Shown: in pieces, positions 9,461-18,956 of the stretch
How the letters are laid out: every line of letters begins with the position of its first letter
Numbering within the stretch: the stretch's first letter is position 1
Assembly (NCBI RefSeq): GCF_001581005.1
Contig: NZ_LHZV01000065.1
Span: 62,001 to 126,000 of the forward strand
Direction: 5' to 3'
Origin: Acetobacter orleanensis
GTDB lineage: Bacteria > Pseudomonadota > Alphaproteobacteria > Acetobacterales > Acetobacteraceae
DNA: 64,000 bases
The notes under the pieces: generated by a model
Told to the model about the DNA's origin: nothing
Database searches by the model: none
Seen by the model: only the letters and a program-made list of their open reading frames with translations
Position numbers and translations under genes: made by a program

Positions 9461-10909
9461 TCACGGCATCGGTGCGCCGCTGCTGCGGGGGGCGGAGACC
9501 AGTTCGGGAATACGGAGTGCCTCCCCCGGCTGCCGCGTGTGCGGGGTAGAGGTCTCCTCCATACTCTCGGTGTCTGCTGGGGTTGGCACAATCAGCGTGG
9601 TGGTCTGGCGTGGTCTTGCCGTGGGGGACTGCTCCAGCCCCGGTATTGCGCCTGCTGCGATCAGGGCGCGGAGGATAGCGCTGTGCCAGAGGATTTCCGC
9701 ACGGTCTCTCACCAGATCAGCCGTGTAGGCGGCCTGTCGTGCCCGCAGTGCATCATCCAGAGAGTTTTCCTGCATTTTCCATGAGCGTTCCAGCAAATCG
9801 GCCCGCTTGTCCAGTTGTCGCGCAGCGTTCTGAGCGCTTTTGAGGGCTGCGGCAGCGGAAGCCAGACGAGCGCGAATTTGCACCAGTTCCTGCCGGACCA
9901 TGCGGCGGGCCAGCGTTTCCTGCGTTTCCGCTGCGGCCACCCGGTTACGGGCTTCCGCAAGTAGCGGGGCGTTATGCACGGCACTGGGCAGAGCCATGGT
10001 AAAGTTCACGCCCACACGGGTATCCCACGGGCTGCCATATTGTGCTTCATGAATGGCCCCCACACCGATTTCCGGATTGGGCATGAAGGACCGACGCGCC
10101 AGAACCAGATCCGCTTGAGCGGCGGCGGTTGCCTTCTGTGCAGCGCGCACTCGTGGGTCATTCTCTTCCACTGTATGGGCAACAAGTCGTGTTTCAGCAC
10201 TTTCCGGGGCAGAAAAAGCCTGAATGTCCGGCACAACGGGAGTGCCCAGTAGCGCGACCAGCCCGGCGGTTGCGGTTTGTGCTTCTTCCTGCGCCATGGC
10301 GGCATCGGTCTGGGCTGTGGCCAGAGCAGCTTCGGCCATTTGCTGGTCCGCCTGTGTCACTTCCCCCGTACGCGCAGCAACGGCCATATGTTCGCTCAGG
10401 CGTGTTGCGGCAGTAGAAAGGGCCATCGTGGTAATAACCCGCTTGCGGGCCAGAAGGACGGTCGCGGATGCATCCAGCAGGCGGACGGCAAGGGCCATAT
10501 GCTCAGCACTGGTGCGCTCAGTCGCGGCTTCCGCATCTGCTCGCGCCAGTTTGCGGGTGGCGCTGCCCTGCCCCGGCAACCAGAGTGGTACGCTTACCCC
10601 GCCCTGATAGGTTGTATAGCCAATATTGGTGCCAATAGCGTGGTCATCAAAATAGGACCCGGAGAGGGAAGGCCCACCAGCAAACCAGCTTCCGGCGGCC
10701 CGTGCGCGGGCTTCGGCCGAGCGACGGTTTGTCCCCAGTTCCGAGCGCAGCGGGTCCTGCGCCCATGCCATGGCGAGTGCATCCGGGAAGGAGAGGCTGC
10801 TACGGGGGGACGCAGCCTCGCTGACGGACGATGGCCCACTCTGCGCATGGGCGGCGTGCAGAGTGCCGAGCACCATCAACAGAACAAGGCAGCAGCGGGA
10901 AGCCTTCAT
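9461..10909 (-). CDS. TolC-family outer membrane efflux protein
   Basis: A 482-residue protein with a cleavable signal peptide (MKASRCCLVLLMVLGTLHAAHA) and the two-fold repeated outer-membrane efflux protein layout. The long alpha-helical, Ala/Glu/Arg-rich stretches (about 60-270 and 285-430) form the periplasmic barrel of TolC/CusC proteins. The segment PSLSGSYFDDHAIGTNIGYTTY and WDTRVGVNFTMALPS match the beta-barrel strands. The family is the exit duct of RND or ABC efflux and type I secretion. No pump or membrane-fusion gene is adjacent, so the partner is unknown; CusC-like metal efflux is possible but not shown. Confidence 0.87.
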   Translation of the reverse strand: MKASRCCLVLLMVLGTLHAAHAQSGPSSVSEAASPRSSLSFPDALAMAWAQDPLRSELGTNRRSAEARARAAGSWFAGGPSLSGSYFDDHAIGTNIGYTTYQGGVSVPLWLPGQGSATRKLARADAEAATERTSAEHMALAVRLLDASATVLLARKRVITTMALSTAATRLSEHMAVAARTGEVTQADQQMAEAALATAQTDAAMAQEEAQTATAGLVALLGTPVVPDIQAFSAPESAETRLVAHTVEENDPRVRAAQKATAAAQADLVLARRSFMPNPEIGVGAIHEAQYGSPWDTRVGVNFTMALPSAVHNAPLLAEARNRVAAAETQETLARRMVRQELVQIRARLASAAAALKSAQNAARQLDKRADLLERSWKMQENSLDDALRARQAAYTADLVRDRAEILWHSAILRALIAAGAIPGLEQSPTARPRQTTTLIVPTPADTESMEETSTPHTRQPGEALRIPELVSAPRSSGAPMP

Positions 10910-11096
10910 TAGATTTCATACACCCCGGTCAGAACATGGTGTTTCCCCTCCAGTGGCCTCCGGTCAGGAGAGTCGGGGAAGGGAGGAAGCAAGGACGTGC
11001 CGGAGTTCTGCATACAGCTTGAACCTGACAGGACGCTGAACATGCCAGAAGGAAGCCCGCCCGTCTCCTGCCGGGGATGATAGCGTGCGCTCGTGG

Positions 11097-11786
11097 TTAG
11101 AAGAAAGTGTCCTCATTTTCCTCAGACTCTCCGTCTTGAGTCTTGTCGTTGTGGGGCTGCGGAGGTGTTGGTGGGGTGGGCGTGGTGGCCTTATGCGGGA
11201 GCGAGACAGACCCGATTCCATCAATTTGCTGTGTCAGAGACTGCGGGGTGCTGGTCAGTTTCACGGAGCCTGCGCCGTCTATGGTCAGCTTGAGGCTATC
11301 CGTATGGCCGTGGGCTTTCACATGCGCAGCCCCGTTAATGACGAGGTTCAGTGTCGGCTGCTGGTAGTCCTGCACATCAAGTGTGCCAAAGTCGTTCAGC
11401 GTAAGGGTGTTCAGGGCCGGCGCGGTAATGGTGACGGTCAGAGAATTGTTGCTCCAGTGGGTATGGTGGTCCTTGCTTTCGGCCATATCCAGCGTGTTGC
11501 CCTGCAAGGTGACGCGGTTCACCAGCCTTTCAGACCCTTTGACCGTAATGCCCGGCTTCTCCCCCTGTGTGTAGATAATTCTGGCGGGCAGATTGAGGGT
11601 CAGGGCGTTGCTCCCTTGCCAGTCCAGAGTGCGGGTGGTGGTGGGGCCTGTGGGTTCCGTACCTGCCCAGTCCAGCGTCCATTGTGTTGACGGGAAGAGG
11701 AGCGGTCCGCGGACGGTTGCCATACCAAAGCAGAGGGCGGAGAGGGCTGCGCCGCCCAGCGCGATCATTGTAATGCCACGGATCAT
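11097..11786 (-). CDS. GIN-domain (DUF2807) exported protein
   Basis: A 229-residue protein with an N-terminal hydrophobic signal or anchor (MIRGITMIALGGAALSALCFG). A repetitive beta-helix-type domain follows, made of short strands with Gly/Asn turns (for example LTLNDFGTLDVQDYQQ and LTIDGAGSVKLTSTPQ); this pattern is the GIN/DUF2807 fold. It ends in a Pro/Thr-rich and acidic tail. Function is unknown in the family; a sensor or adhesin-like role on the outer face has been suggested. It is the last gene of a three-gene operon with a DUF1700 protein and a PadR regulator. Confidence 0.75.
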   Translation of the reverse strand: MIRGITMIALGGAALSALCFGMATVRGPLLFPSTQWTLDWAGTEPTGPTTTRTLDWQGSNALTLNLPARIIYTQGEKPGITVKGSERLVNRVTLQGNTLDMAESKDHHTHWSNNSLTVTITAPALNTLTLNDFGTLDVQDYQQPTLNLVINGAAHVKAHGHTDSLKLTIDGAGSVKLTSTPQSLTQQIDGIGSVSLPHKATTPTPPTPPQPHNDKTQDGESEENEDTFF

Positions 11787-11813
11787 GGAGAAATTCCTTG
11801 AGGAGCAGGCGGA

Positions 11814-12386
11814 TTAGGACGGGTTGGCTTGTGTAATCAGGCGATAATGGGCGCGGCCGTAGCGTATGAGCAGATTGATGACGCCGATTGTAAACAGCGC
11901 GCACACGGCCACGATGGAGGCCCCGCCACTGGCCATGCCAAGGCTGATCAGCACGCCCTGAAGCCAGTCTCCGTCAAAGCCGGGCAGCAGGCTGATCAGG
12001 GCGAAAGGCAGCATGATGCTCCCCGCCAGACAGATGCAGGCTCCCGCAATAAAAAATGCCAGATCAATGGAGCCCACAGTCAATAACACTGGCAGCACGA
12101 CCAGCAGATCCAGCGCGGCCAGCCCCAGCACGCCGACAATCGCACCCAGAGCATTGCCGAGGCTCCGTTCATCCTCCCACCGGCGCATGCCAGTCTCAGC
12201 CCTGACTTCCCGCGCCAGACGTGAGGGGTCTCCCAAGGCTGTGGCAATCTCGCTTTCGGAGCGCCCCGCTGCGCGGCCTTCATCAAAATGCGCGGTATAT
12301 TCGGCAAGAATATCCTCAACAACAGAATGCGGGAGGCCTTTCAATCCTGCGCGCAGCTTGTCAAGGAACATCTGTTTGCTGTTCAT
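11814..12386 (-). CDS. DUF1700/HAAS-domain membrane protein
   Basis: A 190-residue protein. The N-terminal helical HAAS/DUF1700 segment (1-65) shows the typical LRAGLKGLPHSVVEDILAEYTAHFDEG and EIATALGDPSRLAREVRAE. It is followed by four hydrophobic helices (about 80-180). Such proteins are regularly encoded right after PadR-type repressors and are thought to act as membrane-bound partners of the sensor encoded downstream. Its ATG overlaps the padR stop by four bases; 27 bases separate it from the GIN gene. Confidence 0.83.
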   Translation of the reverse strand: MNSKQMFLDKLRAGLKGLPHSVVEDILAEYTAHFDEGRAAGRSESEIATALGDPSRLAREVRAETGMRRWEDERSLGNALGAIVGVLGLAALDLLVVLPVLLTVGSIDLAFFIAGACICLAGSIMLPFALISLLPGFDGDWLQGVLISLGMASGGASIVAVCALFTIGVINLLIRYGRAHYRLITQANPS

Positions 12387-12787
12387 GCCTGTGTGTTCCT
12401 TACGGTTTTTTGGACCGTCAGAGTGGTTGGAGTGGGAGAGGAGGCGGCCGGAGCAGGGCTGGGCGTATCGTCAGAGCCTAAAACGGCGTGGACAGCTTTG
12501 GTAAAGGCCGTCCACGCAGTGCGCTGACTGTTCAAACTCTGCCGGCCCTGTTCCGTCAGAGTGTAGTATTTACGAGGCGGCCCGGAGGGGGATTCCACAA
12601 AATACGTGGATACAAGACCATCTTTCTGCATACGACGCATAAGCGGATAGATAGTGCCTTCTCCCATATCAATGGCGTCAGACAGGCGGCTGGCAATGTC
12701 ATATCCGTATGAATCTGCCTTCGCGAGAAGAGCAAGCACACACAGTTCCAGCACGCCTTTCTTGAACTGAACAAGGTTGGGTTCCAC
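12383..12787 (-). CDS. PadR-family transcriptional regulator
   Basis: A 134-residue winged-helix repressor of the PadR family. The DNA-binding domain covers about residues 5-90: KKGVLELCVLALLAKADSYGYDI, then EGTIYPLMRRMQKDGLV and PPRKYYTLTEQGRQSL. A short Pro/Thr-rich C-terminus follows. I start it at the GTG at 12787, which has AGGA six bases upstream and gives the usual PadR start; an in-frame GTG at 12823 would add 12 residues. It heads the operon padR-DUF1700-GIN and most likely represses its own promoter. Confidence 0.88.
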   Translation of the reverse strand: MEPNLVQFKKGVLELCVLALLAKADSYGYDIASRLSDAIDMGEGTIYPLMRRMQKDGLVSTYFVESPSGPPRKYYTLTEQGRQSLNSQRTAWTAFTKAVHAVLGSDDTPSPAPAASSPTPTTLTVQKTVRNTQA

Positions 12788-12965
12788 GGCTTTTCCTGTT
12801 CTGGAGGCACCAAAGGCCCGCACTGGGTTGGCACGGACGACTCGTTGGTGGCTTTCGATAGCTATTTAATACAAACCAGAACTGACTATTGCAAGGTAGT
12901 GGTTTATAAAAAATTTGTGCCATGTGCACCATGGAAATGCGTGTCTTTTGGGCTGCCGGACAGGT

Positions 12966-13823
12966 TTATAGCCCGAGGTGGCAACCGGATGCGGAGAACG
13001 CATCAACGACATGCGGACTGGCTTTGGTGTTTGTGTTTTTTATGGGCCAGCCGAAGTAGGAAGAAATGCCTGCACGATCATAATCTATAAAATGATTAAG
13101 TCCGCATTTTTGCAAAATGGCGTGCATGTCCTGTGGGTTGAAGCGACTAAGCCACGGCTCTCCAACGGAGGCAACAAAGGCACTCCGCTCTTCCATGAGC
13201 TGTCTGTGCGAGCCTTCATAATTTTCGAGCGGTTCACCATAATCAAAGACAATTTCGGAACCAGAGAGGCTTGCAACAAAACGCAGGGTGTTTTCGATCG
13301 CTTCCTGCGTCAGATACGGCACAACGCCTAGCCACGAGAAAAAAGCTGGTATGGCAAGGTCAAAACCAGCCTTAATCAGGCAGGAGCGGAGGTTGTCCTG
13401 TTCGAAATCCACAGGAACGAACGTCAGGGACTGCGGCACACTCAGTCCTAATTGCGTAAGATGCGAACGCTTCCAGTCCTGCATAAGTGGCCGATCCACT
13501 TCGAAAACAGTGAGACCACTCTTTACATGCGGATTGCGAAGGCCGAGCGTATCAACGCCGCCTCCCATGACAACGGCCTGTCTTATGCCGCGCTGTACCG
13601 CTTCGGCCAGCTTGTCTTCCACGATGCGGCTGCGAATGGCCATGAAAAGACGAAAGCCTTTTTCCCCTTCCTTATCGCCTTCCGTGGCGAGAACATCAGC
13701 CGTTTCACCTGCAATCTGGAGTGCAAGAGGGTCAGAAAAGACCGCGCCCTTTTCCAATATCTGGTGTTTCGCTCGATGTCGGGCGACGCGCCATGCGGTT
13801 ACACTTGGGCAGGCGTTTGCCAT
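12966..13823 (-). CDS. SAM-dependent methyltransferase, leucine carboxyl methyltransferase (LCM/TIGR00027) family
   Basis: A 285-residue protein. N-terminal SVTAWRVARHRAKHQ and FSDPLALQI are the usual entry to the LCM-like family (PpmA/TcmP type O-methyltransferases). The SAM-binding motif I appears as AVVMGGGVDTLGLR near residue 85, and motif II is FEVDRPLMQDWK. Later blocks are FFSWLGVVPYLTQEAI and IVFDYGEP. The substrate is unknown. It stands alone between padR and ilvE, with its own 3' flank facing the padR promoter region. Confidence 0.82.
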   Translation of the reverse strand: MANACPSVTAWRVARHRAKHQILEKGAVFSDPLALQIAGETADVLATEGDKEGEKGFRLFMAIRSRIVEDKLAEAVQRGIRQAVVMGGGVDTLGLRNPHVKSGLTVFEVDRPLMQDWKRSHLTQLGLSVPQSLTFVPVDFEQDNLRSCLIKAGFDLAIPAFFSWLGVVPYLTQEAIENTLRFVASLSGSEIVFDYGEPLENYEGSHRQLMEERSAFVASVGEPWLSRFNPQDMHAILQKCGLNHFIDYDRAGISSYFGWPIKNTNTKASPHVVDAFSASGCHLGL

Positions 13824-14004
13824 GGCATTTCTCCGGTCAGGACTGGGTCTGATCAGGACAGCACTGACTCAGGATATCGATCAATTCACTTTGCAGACTA
13901 TCAGACGCGCAAATAATCCATACATGGTCGAAATAGTGCGGGCCGAGATGTGGGGAGGGGGTGTTATGTGGACGCTGGTTGGGGTCTTAAAAGACGATCA
14001 CCCA

Positions 14005-14045
14005 TAATAAAAAATCCTGTCCGGAAAAGATTCCGGGCAGGATTG
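14005..14045 (-). terminator. Intrinsic terminator after ilvE
   Basis: Inverted repeat ATCCTG(C)CCGG / CCGGACAGGAT with an AATCTTTT-type loop, followed on the minus strand by a run of six T. It lies 27 bases after the ilvE stop. Confidence 0.88.
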
Positions 14046-14071
14046 TAAAAATCGCGGTCAAAAGAGAAAAA

Positions 14072-15169
14072 TCAGGAAACCTGCTTGACCCAGCCATGTG
14101 TGTCTTCCGCACGACCATACTGGATGTCGCACAGGGCTTTGCGCAGGGCGGTGGTGATTTCGCCTGTTTTGCCGTTGTTGATCACGCAGGTGCCTTCAGC
14201 ACTTTTCAGGGTGCCGATAGGGGTCACAACCGCTGCCGTGCCGCAGGCAAAAGCTTCTTTCAGGCGGCCGGATTTTGCATCGGCATAAAGCTGGTCAATG
14301 GCGTAGGGTTCTTCACGCACGGTCAGGCCTTTGTCCCGTGCCAGTGTCAGCAGGGAATCCCGGGTGATACCGCGCAGAATGGTGCCTTCCAGCGGGGGGG
14401 TGAGAATGGTGCCGTCATCAAACACCATGACGATGTTCATGCCCCCCATTTCCTCAATCCATTTGCGTTCAATGGCGTCAAGGAACAGTACCTGATGGCA
14501 GCCATTGGCTTTGGCTTCCATCTGAGCTGTCAGGCTGCCAGCATAGTTACCGCCGCATTTGGCTTCACCCGTGCCACCGCGGGAGGCGCGCACCGTGCGT
14601 TCTTCCACCCACACGCTGACCGGGCCAGCATCTTGCGAGAAATATTCTCCAGCGGCACAGGCAATAACCAGAAACTTGAACTCTGCGGCGGGCTTTACGC
14701 CCAGCGCGGCTTCTGTCGCAATCATGAAGGGGCGGATGTAGAGCGTGCCGACATCGGCTGCCGGAATCCAGTCCTTATCAAGTGCTACCAGTTGCGTTAC
14801 GGCATCCAGAAACAGCTCTTCCGGCACCTGCGCCATGGCCATACGTTCGGCGGAATGGCGGAAGCGGCGGGCATTGGCGTCCGGGCGGAACAGCAGCGCC
14901 TCACCATTGGGGGCGCGGTAGGCTTTCATGCCTTCAAAAATTTCCTGCGCGTAGTGCAGGACGGAGGCGGCGGGGTCCAGCGTTAGCGGCTGGCGCGGCA
15001 GGATTTGCGGTGTGTGCCAGCCTTTACCTTCCGTGTACGTCACAACAGCCATATGTTCGGAAAAAACGCGGCCAAAACCGGGGTTGGCAAGCAGGGATGC
15101 CCGCTCAGCCGGAGAAGCCCGGTCGGCTTTTGGCGTAATCTGAAAAGCGGTTTTGGTAGGGGTGTTCAT
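14072..15169 (-). CDS. ilvE: Branched-chain amino acid aminotransferase
   Basis: PLP enzyme (fold type IV) catalysing the last step of Leu/Ile/Val synthesis. It has 365 residues, the length of the long, eukaryote-like class. Visible signatures are LHYAQEIFEGMKAYR, the block GGTGEAKCGGNYAGSLTAQ, KWIEEMGGMNIVMVF, and the C-terminal AFACGTAAVVTPIG. The catalytic Lys lies in the GEAKCGGNY segment. No clear Shine-Dalgarno is seen before the ATG. Transcribed alone and closed by its own terminator. Confidence 0.95.
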   Translation of the reverse strand: MNTPTKTAFQITPKADRASPAERASLLANPGFGRVFSEHMAVVTYTEGKGWHTPQILPRQPLTLDPAASVLHYAQEIFEGMKAYRAPNGEALLFRPDANARRFRHSAERMAMAQVPEELFLDAVTQLVALDKDWIPAADVGTLYIRPFMIATEAALGVKPAAEFKFLVIACAAGEYFSQDAGPVSVWVEERTVRASRGGTGEAKCGGNYAGSLTAQMEAKANGCHQVLFLDAIERKWIEEMGGMNIVMVFDDGTILTPPLEGTILRGITRDSLLTLARDKGLTVREEPYAIDQLYADAKSGRLKEAFACGTAAVVTPIGTLKSAEGTCVINNGKTGEITTALRKALCDIQYGRAEDTHGWVKQVS

Positions 15170-15382
15170 GAGGTCTGGCGTCTCCGCGGCCTGCTGTGCA
15201 GTCTGTCTGTGCCTGCATTGACAGCGTTTGTTGCGATGATGGCGTTAAATAACATGATCATAAGTGTGTTGCCAGAGCGGGGGCAGTGTCCCCATATCTG
15301 CCTTTCCCATACGGTCTGGCTGTTTTTTGCCTGCGAGACCCGGATATTCCTCCACTGGCTGTCATGATGAAGGGCCTTTGCA

Positions 15383-16846
15383 ATGACCTCCTTTTCCCTA
15401 CGGCAGACCTACAGCCAGTTGCCGGACCATTTTTACGCCTCTGCGGTGCTCACGCCGGTTGCAGCGCCTCGGCTCATCAAACTGAATGGTCCGCTGGCGC
15501 AGTCACTGGGGCTGGACGTGGATTGGCTTTCCGGGCCGGACGGTCTGGCCATGCTCTCGGGCTCGTGTATGCCGCAGGGGGTGCAGCCGGTAGCGTTGGC
15601 CTATGCCGGGCACCAGTTTGGGCATTTCGTGCCGCAACTGGGGGATGGCCGGGCGCTTTTGCTGGGGGATGTGACGGATGCCAGCGGTCAGGTGCGGGAG
15701 ATACAACTGAAAGGCTCTGGCCGGACGGCTTACTCCCGCCGAGGGGACGGACGGGCGGCACTCGGACCAGTGTTGCGGGAGTATGTGGTGAGTGAGGCCA
15801 TGGCCGCCCTTGGCGTGCCCACAACCCGTGCACTGGCTGCGGTTATCACGGGGGAACAGGTGATGCGGGAGACGCCTTTGCCGGGCGCCGTGATTGCCCG
15901 CGTAGCCAGTAGCCACATCCGGGTGGGCACGTTCCAGTTTTTTGCCGCACGGCAGGATCTCACCGGGCTGCGGGCGTTGGCCGACTTCGCTATTGCCCGG
16001 CATTATCCCGATGTCGCTCAGGCTCCTGCGCCTTATCTGGCCTTGCTGGAGCGTGTGATTGCAGCACAGGCGGATCTGGTCGCGCAGTGGATGCTCAAAG
16101 GCTTTATCCACGGTGTGATGAACACCGATAATATGGCAATCTCTGGCGAGACGATTGATTACGGCCCCTGCGCCTTCATGGAACAGTATGATCCAACCAC
16201 GGTGTTCAGCTTTATTGATGAACGAGGGCGCTACGCCTACGGCAACCAGCCGAGTATGGCTCTGTGGGACCTCACGCGTCTGGCAGAAGCACTTTTACCA
16301 CTACTGGCAGAGGATGAGGAACAAGCGGTGCCCGTTGCGCAGGACGCGCTCGGCGCGTTTGAAGGGCGTTTTCAGGCAACCTATCTGGCGGGCTTCCGCG
16401 CAAAGCTGGGCCTTAAAACAGAGCAGGCCGATGATACGGACTTGTTCCGCAGCCTACTGGAAACCATGCAGGAAACGCAGGCAGATTTCACGCAGACTTT
16501 CCGTGCTTTGAGTTCAGAAGGAGCGATCAGCGGGGAGAATGTGCCAGAGCTGCTCGCAGCCTTCGGCCCATGGTTGGCCCGTTGGCGGCAGCGGTTAGCC
16601 GGGGAAGAGGAAGGCACAGTTTCAGCGCGTGTCGCTGCAATGCAGAAGGTCAACCCGGCCTTTATCCCGCGCAATCATCTGGTGGAAGCGATGATCAGGG
16701 CTGCGGTGGATGAGGGGGATTTCTCGAAGTTTGAAGCGTTGCTCGCCGTCTGCACCCGTCCGTATGACGACCAGCCGGGGAAAGAGGCTTATGCCCGCCC
16801 CGCGCAACCCAGTGAGCGCGTGCGCCATACATTTTGCGGGACCTGA
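15383..16846 (+). CDS. selO: Protein adenylyltransferase SelO (YdiU/UPF0061)
   Basis: SelO is a pseudokinase-fold enzyme that transfers AMP to Ser/Thr/Tyr of target proteins, including redox enzymes. The 487-residue protein shows the conserved [18 protein letters not shown] and [20 protein letters not shown], the switch-like block [17 protein letters not shown], and [15 protein letters not shown]. The C-terminus ends in Cys-Gly-Thr; this Cys matches the selenocysteine/cysteine near the end of family members. The ATG at 15383 follows a GAAGGG element. Convergent with the ABC transporter genes, only 17 bases away. Confidence 0.93.
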   Translation: MTSFSLRQTYSQLPDHFYASAVLTPVAAPRLIKLNGPLAQSLGLDVDWLSGPDGLAMLSGSCMPQGVQPVALAYAGHQFGHFVPQLGDGRALLLGDVTDASGQVREIQLKGSGRTAYSRRGDGRAALGPVLREYVVSEAMAALGVPTTRALAAVITGEQVMRETPLPGAVIARVASSHIRVGTFQFFAARQDLTGLRALADFAIARHYPDVAQAPAPYLALLERVIAAQADLVAQWMLKGFIHGVMNTDNMAISGETIDYGPCAFMEQYDPTTVFSFIDERGRYAYGNQPSMALWDLTRLAEALLPLLAEDEEQAVPVAQDALGAFEGRFQATYLAGFRAKLGLKTEQADDTDLFRSLLETMQETQADFTQTFRALSSEGAISGENVPELLAAFGPWLARWRQRLAGEEEGTVSARVAAMQKVNPAFIPRNHLVEAMIRAAVDEGDFSKFEALLAVCTRPYDDQPGKEAYARPAQPSERVRHTFCGT

Positions 16847-16863
16847 CCCCTGACCAGCTCTGG

Positions 16864-17679
16864 TCAGACAATCCCGTCTACGCTCACAAATTTTCTGCCA
16901 TCCGCGCTTTCTTCCACACGGGCCTGCACGCGATAAACTTCCCGCAGCAGGTCCGGCGTTAGCACACTGGCTGGCGGCCCGGAGGCAATGATCTGGCCTG
17001 CGTGCAGAACAGCGACAGTGTCCGCCCTATTCAGAGCAATATTCAGGTCATGCAGCACCAGCACTGTAACAAGCTGATGGGCTGTAGTTTCCCGCCGCAG
17101 AATATCCATTACGGCAAACTGGTGGTGCAGGTCCAAAGCACTAAGGGGTTCATCTAGCAAAAGACCTTGCGGTTTGCGGCTGAGTGCCTGCGCCAGCCCC
17201 ACCAGTTGCCGTTGCCCGCCGGAGAGTTCATCCATGGCCTGCATGGCAAGATGGGGAATGCCAAACAGGGTGAGACTATCCAGCGCGGCCTGAATGGTCT
17301 CTTCCTGTGGCGTGCCAGACGCGGGGGCGAGCCGCCCTGCATGAGCGGTGTGGCGCGCCGCAATCAGTGCCTCCAGCACCGGCAGATGCACCGCAGCAGG
17401 CAACGCCTGCGGCAGATACAGGCACCGCGCCGTGCGGTCTTGCAGGCTCATGCGGGATAATTCCGCTCCGTTCAGCGTGACGCAGGCGGAAGAGGGTACC
17501 AGTCCGGCCATGGCGCGCATCAGGGTGGATTTCCCGCTGCCGTTTGGCCCCAGTAGAGCGCACACCGTGCCGGGCGTGAACGGGCCTGCCGTTACATCCT
17601 GCAAGACGGTGCGTCTGCCATACCGCACGGTAACGTGCGTCGCATTCAGGCCAGTTTGGTGAACGGGCGGTGCTGTCAT
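16864..17679 (-). CDS. Iron/siderophore-type ABC transporter, ATP-binding protein (FecE/FhuC-like)
   Basis: A 271-residue ABC ATPase. Walker A is GPNGSGKST, the Q-loop lies in LYLPQALP, the signature is LSGGQRQLVGLAQAL, Walker B is GLLLDEPLSALD, and the switch His is in VLVLHDLN. It belongs to the group serving ferric siderophore, heme or cobalamin importers (FecCDE, FhuBC, BtuCD). The start is the ATG at 17679, which overlaps the permease stop by four bases. The open frame continues upstream through the permease in another register, but that part is not ABC-like. No substrate-binding protein is encoded beside it. Confidence 0.93.
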   Translation of the reverse strand: MTAPPVHQTGLNATHVTVRYGRRTVLQDVTAGPFTPGTVCALLGPNGSGKSTLMRAMAGLVPSSACVTLNGAELSRMSLQDRTARCLYLPQALPAAVHLPVLEALIAARHTAHAGRLAPASGTPQEETIQAALDSLTLFGIPHLAMQAMDELSGGQRQLVGLAQALSRKPQGLLLDEPLSALDLHHQFAVMDILRRETTAHQLVTVLVLHDLNIALNRADTVAVLHAGQIIASGPPASVLTPDLLREVYRVQARVEESADGRKFVSVDGIV

Positions 17680-18764
17680 GACAAACCACGCTGGCGTAAC
17701 ACAATGCTGAGAAAAAACGGAATACCCACTAATGCTGTGACAATCCCGGTGGGAATAATCACGCCGGGGATCAGCATTCGCGCTGTCACGGAAGACAGCG
17801 ACAGAATGAGTGCCCCCACCAGCATGCTGCCCGGCAGGTAAAACCGATGATCTTCCCCCAGCAGCCTGCGGGCAATATGGGGGGCCACCAGCCCCACAAA
17901 CCCGATAATCCCGACAAAGGACACAGCGAGCGCAGACAGCAGACTGACCCGCAGCAGAGCGCCCCGGCGCACGCGCGGTACATTGACGCCCAGACTGGCG
18001 GCCCGTTCTTCCCCCATACGCAGGGTAGTCAGGCTCCATGAGGCCCGAAGAGAGAAGGGAACAACCAGCGCCCCAAGGGCTGCCAGTAGACCAAGTTTGG
18101 GCCATGTGGTGCGCGTGAGACTGCCCATGGTCCAGAAGACCAGATCCTGCAAGGCGTCCTCACTGGCCATAAACTGCATGAGGGACACCAGCGCCTGAAA
18201 GGTAAAGACCAGCGCTATGCCAAACAGTACCACCGTGCTGGTGCGGGCGTGGCGTAGACGCCCCACGACATCAAGAAGAAAGACCGAGCCAATGGCGCAG
18301 GCAAAGGCGTTCCCCGCAATAAGCCATGTATCCGGCAGACCCGGAAAATGCAGCCCCAGCACAAGAGCGAGGGACGCCCCGAACGCTGCCGCCGCCGAGA
18401 CCCCGAGCGTAAACGGGCTGGCCAGCGGGTTGGCCAGAATGGTTTGCATTTCCGCGCCACTCAGCCCGAGGGCCGCGCCCACACAGACGGCCATCAGCGC
18501 ATAAGGCAGGCGAATCTGCCAGACAATAATCCGCTGGCTGTCCGGCACCATGGAGGGGTGCAGGAGTGTGTGAAGTAATTGCGTGGGGGATAACCCTGCC
18601 GGGCCTAAAGAAAAATCCAGCAGTACCGAGACCAGAATAGTCCCGCCCAAAACAGCTAGAATACTCAGCCGCCGTGTTAGTAACGCCTGATAGGCTGCTC
18701 TGATCCGAGCAAGGGAAACCGCGTCGGGTGAAAGCGGAGCGCCGGGAGGGCTGGGAACTGTCAT
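17676..18764 (-). CDS. Iron-type ABC transporter permease (FecCD family)
   Basis: A 362-residue inner-membrane permease with about 9-10 hydrophobic helices. FecCD/BtuC hallmarks are IRLPYALMAVCVGAALGLSGAEMQ, NPLASPFTLGVSAAAAFGA, WTMGSLTR, and the ATPase-contact region FVGLVAPHIARRLLGEDHRF. It would form the channel for a ferric-siderophore, heme or corrinoid substrate with the overlapping downstream ATPase. The periplasmic binding protein and TonB receptor are not in the neighbourhood, so the substrate remains open. Confidence 0.92.
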   Translation of the reverse strand: MTVPSPPGAPLSPDAVSLARIRAAYQALLTRRLSILAVLGGTILVSVLLDFSLGPAGLSPTQLLHTLLHPSMVPDSQRIIVWQIRLPYALMAVCVGAALGLSGAEMQTILANPLASPFTLGVSAAAAFGASLALVLGLHFPGLPDTWLIAGNAFACAIGSVFLLDVVGRLRHARTSTVVLFGIALVFTFQALVSLMQFMASEDALQDLVFWTMGSLTRTTWPKLGLLAALGALVVPFSLRASWSLTTLRMGEERAASLGVNVPRVRRGALLRVSLLSALAVSFVGIIGFVGLVAPHIARRLLGEDHRFYLPGSMLVGALILSLSSVTARMLIPGVIIPTGIVTALVGIPFFLSIVLRQRGLS

Positions 18765-18887
18765 GGATCAGGATGCGTCCGGCAACGCCTCTATCAGGCC
18801 AAGGCTACAGGAGGGAAATCAGGTTCTTGAGTATGCCTAGCACCTGTTGCGGTTTGATAAAACTCTTTGGTCGCAATGCCGGGTCGC

Positions 18888-18928
18888 CCTCGGCGGCGTG
18901 ACAGACTGATGCCGACGCGCCGCCGAGG
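18888..18928. repeat. Perfect 11-bp inverted repeat upstream of the ABC permease
   Basis: Arms CCTCGGCGGCG (18888-18898) and CGCCGCCGAGG (18918-18928) with a 19-base loop form a very stable hairpin. On the plus strand it is followed shortly by an AT-rich stretch with TTTTT. It lies between the small gene at 18957 and the permease, so it could stop read-through or act in the permease leader. Confidence 0.7.
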
Positions 18929-18956
18929 ACGATAAATTTTTAGGTAAAGAGTGCTC

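Noticed and set aside
13288-14007. 239-codon plus-strand frame opposite the methyltransferase gene
   Set aside because: Composition (Arg/Ser-rich) and lack of any family; minus-strand LCM methyltransferase is clear.
17680-18105. N-terminal extension of the ABC ATPase frame to 413 codons
   Set aside because: It lies inside the permease gene in another register; the ATG at 17679 overlaps the permease stop and gives the correct FecE-like start.
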